DNA of 64,000 bases from Altererythrobacter epoxidivorans (GCF_001281485.1 NZ_CP012669.1:868001-932000), one strand, 5' to 3'; shown: positions 1 through 13,505, counted from the stretch's first letter. The notes: generated by a model not told the origin, from the sequence alone. Translations and numbers: made by a program.

Positions 1-136
1 TTTCGAGCTGCGAGAGATAGGATGCACTGACGCCCAGGTCCTCTGCCAGTTCGGACTGGCGCATCGAGCGCGAGGCGCGAAGCTGGCGCAGGCGCTGTCC
101 GGCAAAGAGGCGACGGCGGCTTGTCACGGACTTCAC
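1..136 (-). CDS. PccR/ScfR-type transcriptional regulator, N-terminal part (cut by window edge)
   Basis: Only the first 45 codons are present; the rest lies before base 1. From a GTG at 136 the minus strand reads [20 protein letters not shown], then a Cro/XRE helix-turn-helix with the motif [19 protein letters not shown]. This start resembles the ScfR family of short-chain acyl-CoA-sensing regulators (PccR, RamB, MccR). It is divergent from pccB, and ScfR members usually control the adjacent propionyl-CoA or methylcitrate genes. The likely role is to activate the carboxylase operon when propionyl-CoA accumulates. The sensing domain cannot be seen, so the family call rests on the helix-turn-helix, the gene position and the TTTGCAA boxes between the two genes. 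Confidence 0.75.
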   Translation of the reverse strand, partial: MKSVTSRRRLFAGQRLRQLRASRSMRQSELAEDLGVSASYLSQLE

Positions 137-140
137 ATAA

Positions 141-171
141 TTTGCAAAGTTCGACTTTGCAACTTCGCAAC
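141..171. promoter_or_regulatory. Candidate PccR operator: TTTGCAA boxes
   Basis: The gap between the divergent regulator and pccB holds TTTGCAAA (141-148) and TTTGCAAC (156-163), followed by a weaker TTCGCAAC (164-171). ScfR-family regulators are known to bind paired TTTGCAA-like boxes, so this is the probable operator for the propionate operon and for autoregulation. The boxes are seen directly; the binding protein is inferred from the neighbouring gene. Confidence 0.65.
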
Positions 172-238
172 ATTGCATTGGACTTGTTTGAAACTGCGCG
201 CCAACAGAAGCTCAGACAGAACTGACTACGGGGATTGC

Positions 239-1751
<1,513 letters not shown>

Positions 1752-1771
<20 letters not shown>

Positions 1772-2153
1772 CCTTTGGCTTGCTGCCACTCTGACGCCGA
1801 ACGCCCTATACGCGCAGGAACTCGACCTTTCGGCTCGAAGCCCTCTGGAATCGGTCGTTCTGGGTGAGGCGGAGGCGGCCAAAGCACATCTCACTGCGCT
1901 TGCGCTGCACGCTCGGGAAGATCGCGAAGCGGTGGTGGCCGAACTTCTCGCCGCCGGGTTCGAGCCCAATCGCGGCTCCAAGAATTGCGGGTTTTACGGT
2001 TATCATCGCCGCACGACACAGCAAGGAGCCGCCCGCAGCGTTCAAGTTGCTTTGTGCGCCAAAGGAGAGCCGATGGTACTGGTCCTCGACTTTCTGTCGC
2101 CTGATGCAAATCGCACTACGTTTCAGGGAACCAACAAAGGTCATCAAAGATGA
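1752..2153 (+). CDS. Unknown exported protein between pccB and the epimerase
   Basis: A 133-residue protein starting [22 protein letters not shown], which reads as a Sec signal peptide with cleavage after the AxA-like YAQ. The mature part of about 110 residues has two cysteines (in [10 protein letters not shown] and ALCAKGEP), a helical first half and a short beta-rich end. I do not recognise a family. It overlaps the end of pccB by 20 bases, and its stop overlaps the epimerase start (ATGA), so it is translationally coupled on both sides and is probably a real gene. A periplasmic protein inside a cytoplasmic acyl-CoA pathway operon is unexpected. Confidence 0.7.
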
Positions 2154-2599
2154 AACTCGGACGTCTCAACCATATCGGTGTCGCCACGCCCTCGATCGAG
2201 GAATCGATCCGCTATTACCGCGATGTCATGGGCGCGACGATCACCCATGAGCCTTTCGATCTGGAGGAGCAGGGGGTGAAGGTCTGCTTCGTCGATACGC
2301 CGGGCGAAGAGGGCACCCATGGCACGCAGATCGAACTGATCGAGCCGCTCGGCCCCAACAGCACGCTGACCGGATTCCTCGCCAAGAACCCGGCGGGCGG
2401 CCAGCATCACCTGTGCTACGAGGTCGACGATATCGAGGAAGCGCGCAGCTGGTTCGAAGGGCTGGGCAAGCGCATCCTCGGCCCAACGCGCATCGGCGCG
2501 CACGGCACGCCCATCTTCTTCCTTCACCCGAAGGACATGATGGGCCAGCTCACCGAAATCATGGAAACGCCCAAGGGCGACGCACACTGGTCCAACTGA
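2150..2599 (+). CDS. mce: Methylmalonyl-CoA epimerase
   Basis: Glyoxalase/VOC-fold enzyme of 149 residues that converts (S)- to (R)-methylmalonyl-CoA between the carboxylase and the mutase. The metal ligands fit the family: His8 in NHIGVATPS, His87 in QHHLCYEV and Glu136 in QLTEIME, with spacing close to the characterised Propionibacterium enzyme. ATG 2150 overlaps the preceding stop. It lies four genes upstream of the mutase in the same operon. Confidence 0.93.
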   Translation: MKLGRLNHIGVATPSIEESIRYYRDVMGATITHEPFDLEEQGVKVCFVDTPGEEGTHGTQIELIEPLGPNSTLTGFLAKNPAGGQHHLCYEVDDIEEARSWFEGLGKRILGPTRIGAHGTPIFFLHPKDMMGQLTEIMETPKGDAHWSN

Positions 2600-2667
2600 G
2601 GCGCACAAGACAGTTTTGCAAAGATCAGGGGTGAGGCCATGCGGCCCGCCCGGAAGGGGAGATTGAG

Positions 2668-3456
2668 ATGTCCGAATACGAAACCATCATCGTCGAACGC
2701 GACGGTCCGCTGATGACCATTACGCTCAACCGGCCTGACCGGCTCAACGCCATGCCGCCGCAGATGGCGGACGAAATCGGCTCTGCCTTCTATGACCTGG
2801 GCGATGCGCGTGCGGTGCTGATCACCGGACAGGGCAAGGGTTTCTGTTCGGGTGCCGACCTTGCCGCCCGCGGCGAACGCAGCGCCCTTGAAACCAAGGG
2901 CGGCAGCCACCGCGCCCTGCAGAACCACTACAACCCGGCAGTCAACATGGTGCTGCGCGCGCCGGTTCCGGTCATCACGGCAGTCAATGGCCCTGCCGCC
3001 GGTGTCGGCTGTTCGCTCGCGCTGGCGGGCGATTTCGTGCTGGCGGGCAAGAGCGCCTATTTCCTGCAGGCCTTCGTCAACATCGGCCTCGTGCCCGATG
3101 GCGGTTCGACCTGGCTGCTCGCTCGCGCCATCGGCCGCGCCCGTGCCACCCGGATGATGATGCTGGGCGAGAAGATCGGTGCCGAGCAGGCAGAAGACTG
3201 GGGCCTGATCTACAAGGCGGTAGATGACGATGCCTTGATGACGGAGGCTCGTGCGCTGGCTGAAAAGCTGGCGAACGGTCCGACGCTAGCCTACGCGACG
3301 ATGAAGCAGAACATCGCCACCGCACTCGACGGCAATTTGACCGAGGTGCTGCGCGCCGAGGCAGAGGGCCAGCGCATTGCCGGTGCCAGCGTCGATGCGA
3401 TGGAAGGCGGTATGGCCTTCCTCCAGAAGCGCAAGGCGGAGTTCAAGGGCAAGTAA
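2668..3456 (+). CDS. Enoyl-CoA hydratase/isomerase family protein, PaaG-like
   Basis: Crotonase-fold protein of 262 residues. The oxyanion-hole segments are visible as GKGFCSGADLA (about residues 56-66) and NGPAAGVGCSLAL. The catalytic region reads NIGLVPDGGSTWLL. The second catalytic Glu of true hydratases is Asp here, and the first acidic position (FLQAFVNIG) is not acidic. That pattern fits PaaG-type isomerases better than enoyl-CoA hydratases. The substrate is unknown. It is preceded by a good AGGGGAGA ribosome site and overlaps the GST start. It may help degrade acyl-CoA compounds that end in propionyl-CoA, but that rests only on location. Confidence 0.85.
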   Translation: MSEYETIIVERDGPLMTITLNRPDRLNAMPPQMADEIGSAFYDLGDARAVLITGQGKGFCSGADLAARGERSALETKGGSHRALQNHYNPAVNMVLRAPVPVITAVNGPAAGVGCSLALAGDFVLAGKSAYFLQAFVNIGLVPDGGSTWLLARAIGRARATRMMMLGEKIGAEQAEDWGLIYKAVDDDALMTEARALAEKLANGPTLAYATMKQNIATALDGNLTEVLRAEAEGQRIAGASVDAMEGGMAFLQKRKAEFKGK

Positions 3457-4067
3457 TGCTGTTCTACGACAGCCCCAATCCCGCGCCCAATCCGCGCCGG
3501 GTCCGCATCTTTGCGGCGGAAAAGGGTATCGAGCTTCCCAGCCGGGAAGTCTCGATCCCGAAGCGCGAGCAGAAATCGCCCGAATTCCTCGAGAAGAACC
3601 CGCGCGGCCAGACACCGGCGCTGGAGCTCGATGATGGCACGGTGATCGCGGAAAGCGTGGCGATCATGCGCTATCTGGAGGCGCTGCATCCCGAACCGTC
3701 GATGTTCGGTACCGCGCCGAAAGACATTGCCGCGATCGAGATGTGGAACCGGCGGGTCGAAATGATCCTGATGCCTGCGGTTGCTGCGGTCTGGGTCCAT
3801 ACCCATCCGTTCACAGCCGCGCTGCCCGGCCGCAATGCCGACTGGGGCGAGGCAAACCGGCCGCGCGTTGCGGATGCTTTCCGGTTCTTCGACGAATCCC
3901 TGAAGGACACCGAATTCCTGGCGGGAGACGCCTATAGCGCCGCCGATATACTGCTGCTGACGACCGCCGACTTCGCCGGATTCGTCGGCTGCGGCATGCC
4001 CGATGATTGCGAAAACCTGCGCGGCTGGCACGAACGCGTGTCCGCCCGCCCGAGTGCAGAAGCCTGA
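3456..4067 (+). CDS. Glutathione S-transferase family protein
   Basis: A 203-residue protein with the N-terminal thioredoxin-like GST domain (residues 1-80, [20 protein letters not shown] being the typical cis-Pro and glutathione-binding strand-helix) and an all-helical C-terminal domain. The start ATG shares a base with the previous stop (TAATG), so it is coupled to the crotonase-fold gene. GST genes near acyl-CoA genes are often detoxifying enzymes or isomerases; the substrate cannot be told from sequence. The first residues [17 protein letters not shown] contain Ser6 but no obvious Tyr or Cys catalytic site. Confidence 0.88.
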   Translation: MLFYDSPNPAPNPRRVRIFAAEKGIELPSREVSIPKREQKSPEFLEKNPRGQTPALELDDGTVIAESVAIMRYLEALHPEPSMFGTAPKDIAAIEMWNRRVEMILMPAVAAVWVHTHPFTAALPGRNADWGEANRPRVADAFRFFDESLKDTEFLAGDAYSAADILLLTTADFAGFVGCGMPDDCENLRGWHERVSARPSAEA

Positions 4068-4075
4068 GTGCGAAA

Positions 4076-6232
4076 ATGACCGACAAGACCCCGACCTTTG
4101 ACGACTGGAAGCCCCTTGCCGACAAGGAGGTGAAGGGCCGCGACCTGACCTGGCAGACGCCGGAGGGTATCGCCGTGAAGCCGCTCTATACCAGCGCCGA
4201 CACGCAGGGGATCGACCCCGGCGTTCCCGGGATCGCGCCGTTCACGCGCGGGCCCTATGCATCAATGTACACTGGCCGTCCGTGGACTATCCGCCAGTAT
4301 GCGGGCTTCTCGACTGCCGAGGAATCGAATGCTTTCTATCGCCGCAATCTCGCGGCGGGGCAGAAGGGCCTGTCGGTCGCTTTCGACCTTGCGACCCACC
4401 GCGGCTATGACAGCGATCACCCGCGTGTGGTCGGCGATGTCGGCAAGGCGGGCGTTGCGATCGACACCGTGCGCGACATGGAAATTCTGTTCGACCAGAT
4501 CCCGCTCGACACCATGAGCGTATCGATGACGATGAACGGCGCGGTGATCCCCGTATTGGCGTTCTACATCGTCGCGGCAGAGCGGCAGGGGGTGAGCCAG
4601 GACAAGCTCGCCGGGACCATCCAGAACGACATCCTCAAGGAGTTCATGGTCCGCAACACCTATATCTATCCGCCCGAACCGAGCATGCGGATCGTCTCCG
4701 ACATCATCGCATATACCTCGGCCAACATGCCGAAATTCAACAGCATTTCGATCTCGGGCTATCACATGCACGAGGCCGGTGCGACTGCCGTGCAGGAACT
4801 CGCCTTCACCATCGCCGACGGCAAGGAATACGCCAAGCGCGCGATGGAAGCGGGCCTCGATATCGACGCCTTCGCGCCGCGCCTGTCGTTCTTCTGGGGC
4901 ATCGGCATGAACTTCTTCATGGAGATCGCCAAGATGCGCGCGGGCCGCGCGCTGTGGCACGACGTGATGGAAGGGCTGGGGGCCAAGGATCCCAAGTCGA
5001 AGATGCTGCGCACCCACTGCCAGACGTCGGGTGTCTCGCTGCAAGAGCAGGACCCGTACAACAACGTCATCCGCACCACGATCGAAGCGATGGCGGCGGT
5101 GCTCGGCGGGACGCAATCGCTCCACACCAACGCGCTGGACGAGGCAATTGCGCTGCCGACCGACTTCTCCGCCCGCATCGCGCGCAACACGCAGCTGGTG
5201 ATCCAGGAAGAAACGGGCGTGACCAAGGTCGCCGATCCCTTGGGCGGCAGCTACTACATCGAAAGCCTGACTGCGGCATTGGTCGAACAAGCGCGTGCCA
5301 TGCTCGACGAGGTCGAGGCGGCAGGCGGCATGACCCGCTATGTCGCCAGCGGCAAGCCCAAGGCGCAAATCGAAGAAGCGGCTGCGGCCAAGCAGGCCAG
5401 CGTCGACAAGGGCGAGACTGTGATCGTCGGCGTCAACAAGTATCGCCTGCCGCAAGAGGCCGATATCGAGACGCTCGACATCGACAACCACGCCGTTCGA
5501 CAGAGCCAGATCGCGCGCCTCGAAAAGGTGCGCGCCGGCCGTGACGAGGCCGCCTGCCAGGCCGCGCTGAAGGCCCTGACCGACGGTGCAAAGGGCGGCG
5601 CGAACGTGCTCGAACTGGCGGTAGAGGCGGCGCGCCACGATGCGACGCTGGGCGAAATTTCCGCCGCGATGGAAAGCGAGTTTGGCCGCTACGACACCGT
5701 GCCGAGACCTGTGCGCGGTGTCTATTCGCAGGCCTATTCGGACGATAATCGCTACCGCCAGGTGGTCGAAGGCGTGAAGGCGGTCGAACGTCGCCTTGGC
5801 CGCGCGCCCAAGCTGATGGTCGCCAAGATGGGCCAGGACGGCCACGACCGCGGCGCGAATGTGATCGCCAGCGCCTTTGCTGACATGGGCTTCGAGGTTG
5901 TCTCCGGCCCGTTGTTCCAGACGCCTGCGGAAACCCGAGACATGGCGCTTGAAAACGATGTCGACGCCATTGGCGCGAGCAGCCTTGCGGCAGGCCACAA
6001 GACCCTCATCCCCGAATTGATCGGCCTGCTGAAGGATGCGGGCCGCAGCGACATCAAAGTGATCGCCGGCGGCGTGATCCCGCAGAAGGACTACGATTTC
6101 CTGCGCGATGCCGGGGTGCAGGGCATCTACGGACCGGGCAGCAATGTTGTCGAATGCGCGGCGGACGTGCTGCGCCTGCTCGGTCACAACATGCCGCCTG
6201 CGGGCGAGGATCTGGACGAGGCGGCGGAATGA
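4076..6232 (+). CDS. scpA: Methylmalonyl-CoA mutase, B12-dependent, catalytic subunit
   Basis: Rearranges (R)-methylmalonyl-CoA to succinyl-CoA with adenosylcobalamin. At 718 residues it is the large catalytic type: an N-terminal TIM barrel ([20 protein letters not shown] substrate site near residue 60) and a C-terminal B12 domain with DGHDRG, where His590 is the lower cobalt ligand. No small MutA-like subunit is present nearby, so it is probably a homodimer. ATG 4076 follows the GST stop by 8 bases; an earlier in-frame ATG at 4007 lies inside the GST gene and is not needed. Its stop overlaps the bioB start (ATGA). Confidence 0.95.
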   Translation: MTDKTPTFDDWKPLADKEVKGRDLTWQTPEGIAVKPLYTSADTQGIDPGVPGIAPFTRGPYASMYTGRPWTIRQYAGFSTAEESNAFYRRNLAAGQKGLSVAFDLATHRGYDSDHPRVVGDVGKAGVAIDTVRDMEILFDQIPLDTMSVSMTMNGAVIPVLAFYIVAAERQGVSQDKLAGTIQNDILKEFMVRNTYIYPPEPSMRIVSDIIAYTSANMPKFNSISISGYHMHEAGATAVQELAFTIADGKEYAKRAMEAGLDIDAFAPRLSFFWGIGMNFFMEIAKMRAGRALWHDVMEGLGAKDPKSKMLRTHCQTSGVSLQEQDPYNNVIRTTIEAMAAVLGGTQSLHTNALDEAIALPTDFSARIARNTQLVIQEETGVTKVADPLGGSYYIESLTAALVEQARAMLDEVEAAGGMTRYVASGKPKAQIEEAAAAKQASVDKGETVIVGVNKYRLPQEADIETLDIDNHAVRQSQIARLEKVRAGRDEAACQAALKALTDGAKGGANVLELAVEAARHDATLGEISAAMESEFGRYDTVPRPVRGVYSQAYSDDNRYRQVVEGVKAVERRLGRAPKLMVAKMGQDGHDRGANVIASAFADMGFEVVSGPLFQTPAETRDMALENDVDAIGASSLAAGHKTLIPELIGLLKDAGRSDIKVIAGGVIPQKDYDFLRDAGVQGIYGPGSNVVECAADVLRLLGHNMPPAGEDLDEAAE

Positions 6233-7251
6233 CCCAAATCCGTACCGACTGGACACGCGAGGAAATCGCGGGGCTGTTCGACCTTCCTTTCACCGAGCTG
6301 CTGTTCCAGGCCGCCACCGTCCACCGCGAGTACCATCCGCCCGAGCAAATCCAGCTCTGCACGCTGCTGTCGATCAAGACCGGCGGTTGCCCCGAAGATT
6401 GCGGCTATTGCTCGCAGTCGGTGAAGGCCGACAGCGGCGTCGAGGCGACCAAGCTGATGGAGGTGCAATCGGTCCTCCAGCGCGCGGCGCAGGCGAAGGA
6501 TGCGGGCAGCCAGCGCTTCTGCATGGGTGCGGCGTGGCGCAACCCCAAAGACCGCGACATGCCCGCCATCGTCGAGATCGTGAAGGGCGTGCGCGCCATG
6601 GGGCTGGAAACCTGCATGACGCTGGGCATGCTGACGCCGAAACAGGCGGACATGCTGAAGGAAGCGGGCCTCGACTACTACAACCACAATGTCGATACCG
6701 GGCCGGAATATTACGAACGCGTGATCTCGACCCGCAATTACCAGGACCGGCTCGATACGCTGAAGAACGTGCGCGACGCGGGTATCAATGTGTGCAGCGG
6801 CGGGATCGTGGGCATGGGCGAGACGCGCGAGGATAGGGTGGGCTTCGTCCACACGCTCGCCACGCTGGAGCGCCATCCCGAAAGCGTGCCGGTCAATGCG
6901 CTGGTGCCGGTCAAGGGCACGGTGCTGGGCGACATGCTGGCCGACACCCCGCTCGCCAAGATCGACGATATCGAATTCGTCCGCACCGTGGCGGTGGCGC
7001 GTATCTGCATGCCGATGAGCATGGTGCGCCTTTCTGCCGGTCGCGAAAGCATGAGTGAGGCGACGCAGGCGCTGTGCTTCCTGGCCGGCGCGAACTCGAT
7101 CTTCACCGGCGACAAGCTGCTGACCGCGCCCAACGCTGGCGACGACAGCGACGCCGCGCTGTTCGCGAAGCTGGGCCTGACAGCTCTCCAGCAGGATGAG
7201 CCCCTCAGAGCATCTGGGCGCGCCTGCAAGGTCATGGAGCCTGCCGAGTGA
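6229..7251 (+). CDS. bioB: Biotin synthase
   Basis: Radical SAM enzyme that inserts sulfur into dethiobiotin. The 340-residue protein has the 4Fe-4S cluster motif CPEDCGYC with Cys54, Cys58 and Cys61, and further family blocks such as YNHNVDT and [13 protein letters not shown] 6229 overlaps the mutase stop. No other biotin synthesis gene is in the window. Placement in an operon whose first and ninth genes form a biotin-dependent carboxylase suggests that cofactor supply is matched to demand for propionyl-CoA carboxylation. Confidence 0.96.
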   Translation: MTQIRTDWTREEIAGLFDLPFTELLFQAATVHREYHPPEQIQLCTLLSIKTGGCPEDCGYCSQSVKADSGVEATKLMEVQSVLQRAAQAKDAGSQRFCMGAAWRNPKDRDMPAIVEIVKGVRAMGLETCMTLGMLTPKQADMLKEAGLDYYNHNVDTGPEYYERVISTRNYQDRLDTLKNVRDAGINVCSGGIVGMGETREDRVGFVHTLATLERHPESVPVNALVPVKGTVLGDMLADTPLAKIDDIEFVRTVAVARICMPMSMVRLSAGRESMSEATQALCFLAGANSIFTGDKLLTAPNAGDDSDAALFAKLGLTALQQDEPLRASGRACKVMEPAE

Positions 7252-8083
7252 AACTCGCCGCCGCCTTTTCCCTGGCCTTGATCGGGGCACCGGCGATGGC
7301 GCAGAACGCCGGGCCGAACGTGCTCGAAAGTGCGCCGATCACCATCGGGACGACGCATTTCCTCGAATATGCTCCGGGCGATCTGCGTGAAGTGAACGTC
7401 TATCTCCCCGACGGATATGCCGATGGAGAGGCAAGCTATCCTGTCTTGTACCTGATCGACGGCGGGCTGGATCAGGACTTCCTCCATGTTGCCGGCACCG
7501 CCGCGCTCAATGCCATGTGGGGACGTTCGGCCCCGGTCATCGTGGTCGGGATACAGACCGTGGACCGCCGCGCCGAACTGATCGGCAGCAAGGGCAATGC
7601 GGAGGAACGGTCGCAATTCCCGACCGCTGGCGGCTCGGCTGCTTTTCGAGCTTTCCTGCGGGACAAGGTCAAGCCGCATGCCGAGGCGAACTATCGCACA
7701 AACGGCGCAGATGCGGTGATGGGCGAAAGCCTGGCGGGGCTCTTCATTGCAGAAACCTGGCTGCGCGAACCCGAACTGTTCGACCGGTTTGCCGCAATCG
7801 ACCCAAGCCTGTGGTGGAACGACATAGCGCTGGGCAAATCGGCTGCCTCCATGGTGCAGGATGGCAAGCAGCGCGGGCCGATCCTGCTGACCTATTCCAA
7901 TGAAGGTCCGATGACGGAGAAAGGTACTCGCCTTATTGCCAGGTCGGCCGGGGATCAGGGCTGCCTCGTTCCGCGCCCGGACCTGACACATGCCACCGCC
8001 TATCACGTGCTGACGCCGCAAGCGCTGCAGTTTCTTTTCCCAACCGACAACGATTTTGAACCCGAGTGGGGCTTCGAGGTAAA

Positions 8084-8102
<19 letters not shown>
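7248..8102 (+). CDS. Exported alpha/beta-hydrolase, putative esterase (Fes/IroE-like fold)
   Basis: A 284-residue protein starting at GTG 7248 (overlapping the bioB stop) with signal peptide [18 protein letters not shown]. The nucleophile motif GESLAG places Ser161. An oxyanion/Asp region VLYLIDGG lies near residue 68, and the C-terminal STH-like catalytic His is probably in [11 protein letters not shown]. The layout matches the putative-esterase (esterase D, Fes, IroE) group that hydrolyses esters in the periplasm. Its 3' end overlaps pccA by 19 bases. The substrate is unknown. Like the protein at 1752, it is an exported product within a cytoplasmic metabolic operon. Confidence 0.8.
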
Positions 8103-10149
<2,047 letters not shown>

Positions 10150-10150
<1 letters not shown>

Positions 10151-10521
10151 TGCACTTGCACCATTCACCCGATGCCCCCGCCGCGGACGAAATCAGCTTC
10201 GACGAATTCCTGAGGGTCGATATCCGCATCGGCACGATCGTTTCGGCGGAGGAATTTCCCAAGGCGCGTAAGCCTAGCTATCGGCTGGTGATCGATTTCG
10301 GCGAGACGATTGGGCGCAAGAAGAGCTGCGCCCAGATTGCCGCCAATTACCATGTCGATGAACTGGTCGGGCGACAGGTCGCGGCAGTGGTCAATTTCCC
10401 GCCGCGACAGATTGGACCGGCCATGTCGGAAGTACTGACGCTTGGCTTTGCAGACAAGGGAGGCGAAGTCGTGCTGTTCGCCCCCGATGTTAAAGTACCG
10501 GACGGATCGCGGCTGTTCTAG
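10150..10521 (+). CDS. csaA: CsaA-like tRNA-binding protein
   Basis: A 123-residue single OB-fold protein of the tRNA-binding (Trbp/EMAP) family, with FLRVDIRIGTIVSAEEF at the first strand, CAQIAANY in the middle and a C-terminal LTLGFADK strand. CsaA proteins act as dimeric chaperone or tRNA-binding proteins with a proposed link to secretion. The start is a GTG sharing a base with the pccA stop (TAGTG). It is the last gene of the propionate operon; the next gene faces it 16 bases away with no obvious terminator between them. Confidence 0.9.
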
Positions 10522-10537
10522 CGTCAGGTAGTTCGGG

Positions 10538-10981
10538 TTAGCTGGCGTCCTTGAACGCCATGGTCGCGATCATCCAGCCGCTGTTCGCCTTCATCATGGT
10601 GAAGTTCCACTCGGTGACGAACAACTCGTGCTGGCAGAGATATTTGAAGCGGATGACCATCGATCCGCTGAAACTGCGTTCGGCCTTCTCGCAACGCTGG
10701 ATCTTGCCATAAGTCGATCGGGAAACGCTGAACTGCGCGTTGAGATTGGGAATCTGGGGCTTGATGCGCGGGTAAAGCGGACTGCCACTGAAAGCGAGAT
10801 CGAAGACCTCGCCGCTCTTGTCCGCAACTAGTGCCTGGGTGATTGTTTCGACAACCTTGGTTGCCTCAACGTAATCCGCCTCGGTCGGACGCGTCAGATC
10901 GAGAATGTCCTCTGCTGCCGCCGCAGGTTGTGCAAGAACCGCAGCAGCGAAGGCTGCGCCAGCCAATACCGATTTCTTCAT
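10538..10981 (-). CDS. Exported protein of unknown function
   Basis: A 147-residue protein with a clear signal peptide (MKKSVLAGAAFAAAVLAQPAAAA, cleaved before EDIL). The mature part has two cysteines (IQRCEKAE and KYLCQHE) that could pair, and ends with beta strands (VTEWNFTMMKANSGWMIATM) that look like an NTF2-like or similar cone fold; this fold guess is weak. It lies 14 bases downstream of the cyclase-family gene and may share its transcript. I do not recognise a family. Confidence 0.7.
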   Translation of the reverse strand: MKKSVLAGAAFAAAVLAQPAAAAEDILDLTRPTEADYVEATKVVETITQALVADKSGEVFDLAFSGSPLYPRIKPQIPNLNAQFSVSRSTYGKIQRCEKAERSFSGSMVIRFKYLCQHELFVTEWNFTMMKANSGWMIATMAFKDAS

Positions 10982-10995
10982 TTCAGCGTACCCCG

Positions 10996-11766
10996 TCAGT
11001 CCCCGATGATTGCGACGGCACGAATCCAGCCGGCGCTTGCCCGTTCGATCTTTACCGGGAAGCAACTGAACATAAAGCCGAAATCGGGCAATGCCGACAG
11101 GTTCGTGAGTTTCTCGATCTGGTAATAGGGCCTGATGCGCCCCGCCTTGTGACCTTCCCAGATGATCGCCGGATCGCGGTTCTCGGCCCAACGCTTCGCG
11201 GTGTGGCTGAACGGTGCGTCCCAGCTCCACGCATCGGTGCCGACCACCTCGACGCCGCGCTCGGTCAGCCAAAGCGTCGCTTCCGCGCCAAGGCCGACGC
11301 CCTGGTCGATGAAATTTTCGGTGCCGTAGACCGCGCCCGACTGCACCAGCACGATATCGAGCGGCTTGAGATCGTATCCGATTTTTTCGAACGTCTGTTC
11401 GACCTCGGCTGCGCTGACCACGTGCCCGTGCGGCAGATGGCTGAAGTCCAGCTTCACACCGGGTCGGAAGAACCGGTCGAGCGGAGCTTCGTCGATGCTC
11501 GGGGCGGGGGCTTCACCGCTGTCCGTCGTCGAGTGATAATGCCACGGCGCGTCCATATGGGTGCCGTTGTGCGTGGACAACTCGAGCATTTCGACGGCCC
11601 AGCCTTCGCCGTCGGGAAGGTCTTCCTTCTCCAGGCCCGGGAAGAACATGGCGATCTGTTGCCATGTGTCCTCGTGGGTCATGTAGGTGACCTTCGGCCG
11701 CATGACCTCCGGATCGGATATCACGTCATTGGTGATCGGGATCGAAAGATCGACGAACCGCGACAC
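10996..11766 (-). CDS. Cyclase-family (kynurenine formamidase-like) metal hydrolase
   Basis: A 256-residue protein with the signature HNGTHMDAPWHY (about residues 66-77), the conserved HxGTHxDxPxH metal site of the cyclase/KynB superfamily. Members hydrolyse amides or lactams, or act as isatin hydrolases. It is longer than typical KynB (about 210), and no tryptophan-degradation gene is adjacent, so the substrate is open. It starts one base after the aroB stop on the same strand, so it is probably read from the aroK-aroB transcript, although no shikimate-pathway role is known for this family. Confidence 0.85.
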   Translation of the reverse strand: MSRFVDLSIPITNDVISDPEVMRPKVTYMTHEDTWQQIAMFFPGLEKEDLPDGEGWAVEMLELSTHNGTHMDAPWHYHSTTDSGEAPAPSIDEAPLDRFFRPGVKLDFSHLPHGHVVSAAEVEQTFEKIGYDLKPLDIVLVQSGAVYGTENFIDQGVGLGAEATLWLTERGVEVVGTDAWSWDAPFSHTAKRWAENRDPAIIWEGHKAGRIRPYYQIEKLTNLSALPDFGFMFSCFPVKIERASAGWIRAVAIIGD

Positions 11767-11767
11767 G

Positions 11768-12877
11768 TCAGTGCGCCTGCAGTTCTTCGTCGAGGAAGGC
11801 GGCGATATCGCTCATTTCGACGTCGCGCGCCATGAAGGCATCGCCAATGCGGTTGAGCAGGATGAAGGGCAGGGTGCCTGCGTCCATCTTCTTGTCATGC
11901 AGCATATGATCGGCAAGCCGTTTGCCGTCGCAATCGAGGCCGAGCGCCGAAATCTCTGACGGAAGACCTGCTGCGGCAATCGCTTCGGAAACCCGCTGCG
12001 CGTCTGCCTCCGTGACATGGCCGCGGCGCGCAGAATACCGTGCGGCGAGGACCATGCCGAGAGCGACCCCTTCGCCATGGAGCAAACGGTCGGAAAATCC
12101 AGTTTCCGCTTCGAGGGCGTGGCCGAATGTGTGGCCAAGGTTGAGGAGCGCGCGTGTGCCAGTCGTCTCACGCTCGTCCTCTGCCACGATGCGGGCCTTT
12201 GCCGCGACACTGGTCGCCACCGCCTGTTCCAACGCGCCTGAATCGCGCGCCAGAACTGCGGGTCCGCTATTCTCAAGCCATTCGAAGAACTCGAAATCGC
12301 CAAGGATCCCGTATTTGATCACCTCGGCGTAACCTGCGCGCATCTCGCGATCGGGCAATGTGTCCAGCGTCGACAGGTCGGCGAGAACGAGGCCGGGCTG
12401 GTGGAACGCTCCGATCAGGTTCTTGCCCGCTCCGGTGTTGATTGCAGTCTTGCCGCCCACCGAGCTGTCCACCTGCGATAGCAGGGTCGTCGGAACCTGG
12501 ATGAAACCGCAACCGCGTTTGACGATGGAACAGGCAAAACCAGTCAGGTCGCCTACGACGCCGCCACCCAGTGCGATGACATGGTCGCCGCGTTCGACAC
12601 CTTCCGATAGCAGCCAGTCGGTCAATGCGCGCAGGCTGTCCCAGCTCTTCGATCCTTCGCCCGAAGCGATTGTAAATAGTGCGATTTCATGTCCTGCACG
12701 TGAAAGTGACGATGTCAGCCGATCGCCATGCGCCGCCCAAGCGTTTTCATCCGCCACGACAGGGACGGTCTTCTTACGCAGAAGTGCTGCTGAACGTTCG
12801 CCCGCTTGGTCGAGAAGGCCTGGCGCGACGATGACGTCATAGGATCGTCCGGCGAGGGCGACCGGGATTACAGCCAT
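11768..12877 (-). CDS. aroB: 3-dehydroquinate synthase
   Basis: Second step of the shikimate pathway: closes DAHP to 3-dehydroquinate using NAD and a divalent metal. The 369-residue length is usual. Visible blocks are the NAD site GGGVVGDLTGF, QVPTTLLSQVDSSVGGKT and the metal ligands in NLGHTFGHALE and HGEGVALGM. The start overlaps the end of aroK by 10 bases, the classic aroK-aroB pairing. Confidence 0.97.
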   Translation of the reverse strand: MAVIPVALAGRSYDVIVAPGLLDQAGERSAALLRKKTVPVVADENAWAAHGDRLTSSLSRAGHEIALFTIASGEGSKSWDSLRALTDWLLSEGVERGDHVIALGGGVVGDLTGFACSIVKRGCGFIQVPTTLLSQVDSSVGGKTAINTGAGKNLIGAFHQPGLVLADLSTLDTLPDREMRAGYAEVIKYGILGDFEFFEWLENSGPAVLARDSGALEQAVATSVAAKARIVAEDERETTGTRALLNLGHTFGHALEAETGFSDRLLHGEGVALGMVLAARYSARRGHVTEADAQRVSEAIAAAGLPSEISALGLDCDGKRLADHMLHDKKMDAGTLPFILLNRIGDAFMARDVEMSDIAAFLDEELQAH

Positions 12878-13437
12878 GCGTCGATTGCCTCCAAAATCTT
12901 GATCGCGGTGTTTATGTGCGGTCCGTCCTCGCTCATGACACGGATCTGTGCCTGTGCGTAGTAGGGACGGCGCTCTTCAAGCAACCGCGTGAGTATTTGT
13001 TTTGGATCGCCTTGCTTTAGCAACGGGCGGTTGTCCTTGCGACTTGTTCGTTCGACGAGCGTGTCGACATCGCAATCGATCCACACCCCGATACCCCGTT
13101 CGAGGATGAGGGCGCGGGTTTCATCATTGACGAAGGCGCCGCCGCCGGTGGCAATGACGCCGGAATGGGCATCCAGCAATCGTGCTATCACCCGGCGCTC
13201 GCCGTCGCGGAAATATGCTTCTCCGAAATCGGCGAAGATTTCCGGTATCGAACGCTGGGCTGCAACTTCAATTTCTTCATCTGCATCGACGAAATCGCAA
13301 TTGAGCAGCGTTGCGAGCTTGCGCCCGACCGTCGATTTGCCGACGCCCATCAGGCCGACGAGCACGATCGGCCGGTCGATCCGCCGGGAAACTTGTGCGA
13401 TTTCCTTATCGCCGAAGGATGTTGTTTCTTCGGTCAT
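12868..13437 (-). CDS. aroK: Shikimate kinase
   Basis: Phosphorylates shikimate at O3. A 189-residue P-loop kinase with Walker A GLMGVGKS (Gly28-Ser35), shikimate-binding DADEEIE, the GGGAF block and the lid region RKDNRPLL. I chose ATG 13437 because an AAGGGG ribosome site lies just upstream; an in-frame start at 13494 adds an unconserved tail. It has about 18 extra residues before the core, common in alphaproteobacteria. First gene of the minus-strand aroK-aroB set, divergent from the gene at 13506. Confidence 0.95.
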   Translation of the reverse strand: MTEETTSFGDKEIAQVSRRIDRPIVLVGLMGVGKSTVGRKLATLLNCDFVDADEEIEVAAQRSIPEIFADFGEAYFRDGERRVIARLLDAHSGVIATGGGAFVNDETRALILERGIGVWIDCDVDTLVERTSRKDNRPLLKQGDPKQILTRLLEERRPYYAQAQIRVMSEDGPHINTAIKILEAIDAWL

Positions 13438-13505
13438 TGCCCCTTCGCCTATAGATGGGGTAGTGCCCGCGCAATATGGCTCGCAAGCACTCACGGATTC
13501 AGCCC

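Noticed and set aside
4262..6256. 664-residue open frame antisense to methylmalonyl-CoA mutase
   Set aside because: The composition (Arg, His, Ala, Val runs) and exact overlap with a well-defined enzyme show it is a shadow of high-GC codon bias. The same holds for the long antisense frames over pccB, ahcY, addB, secA and transketolase.
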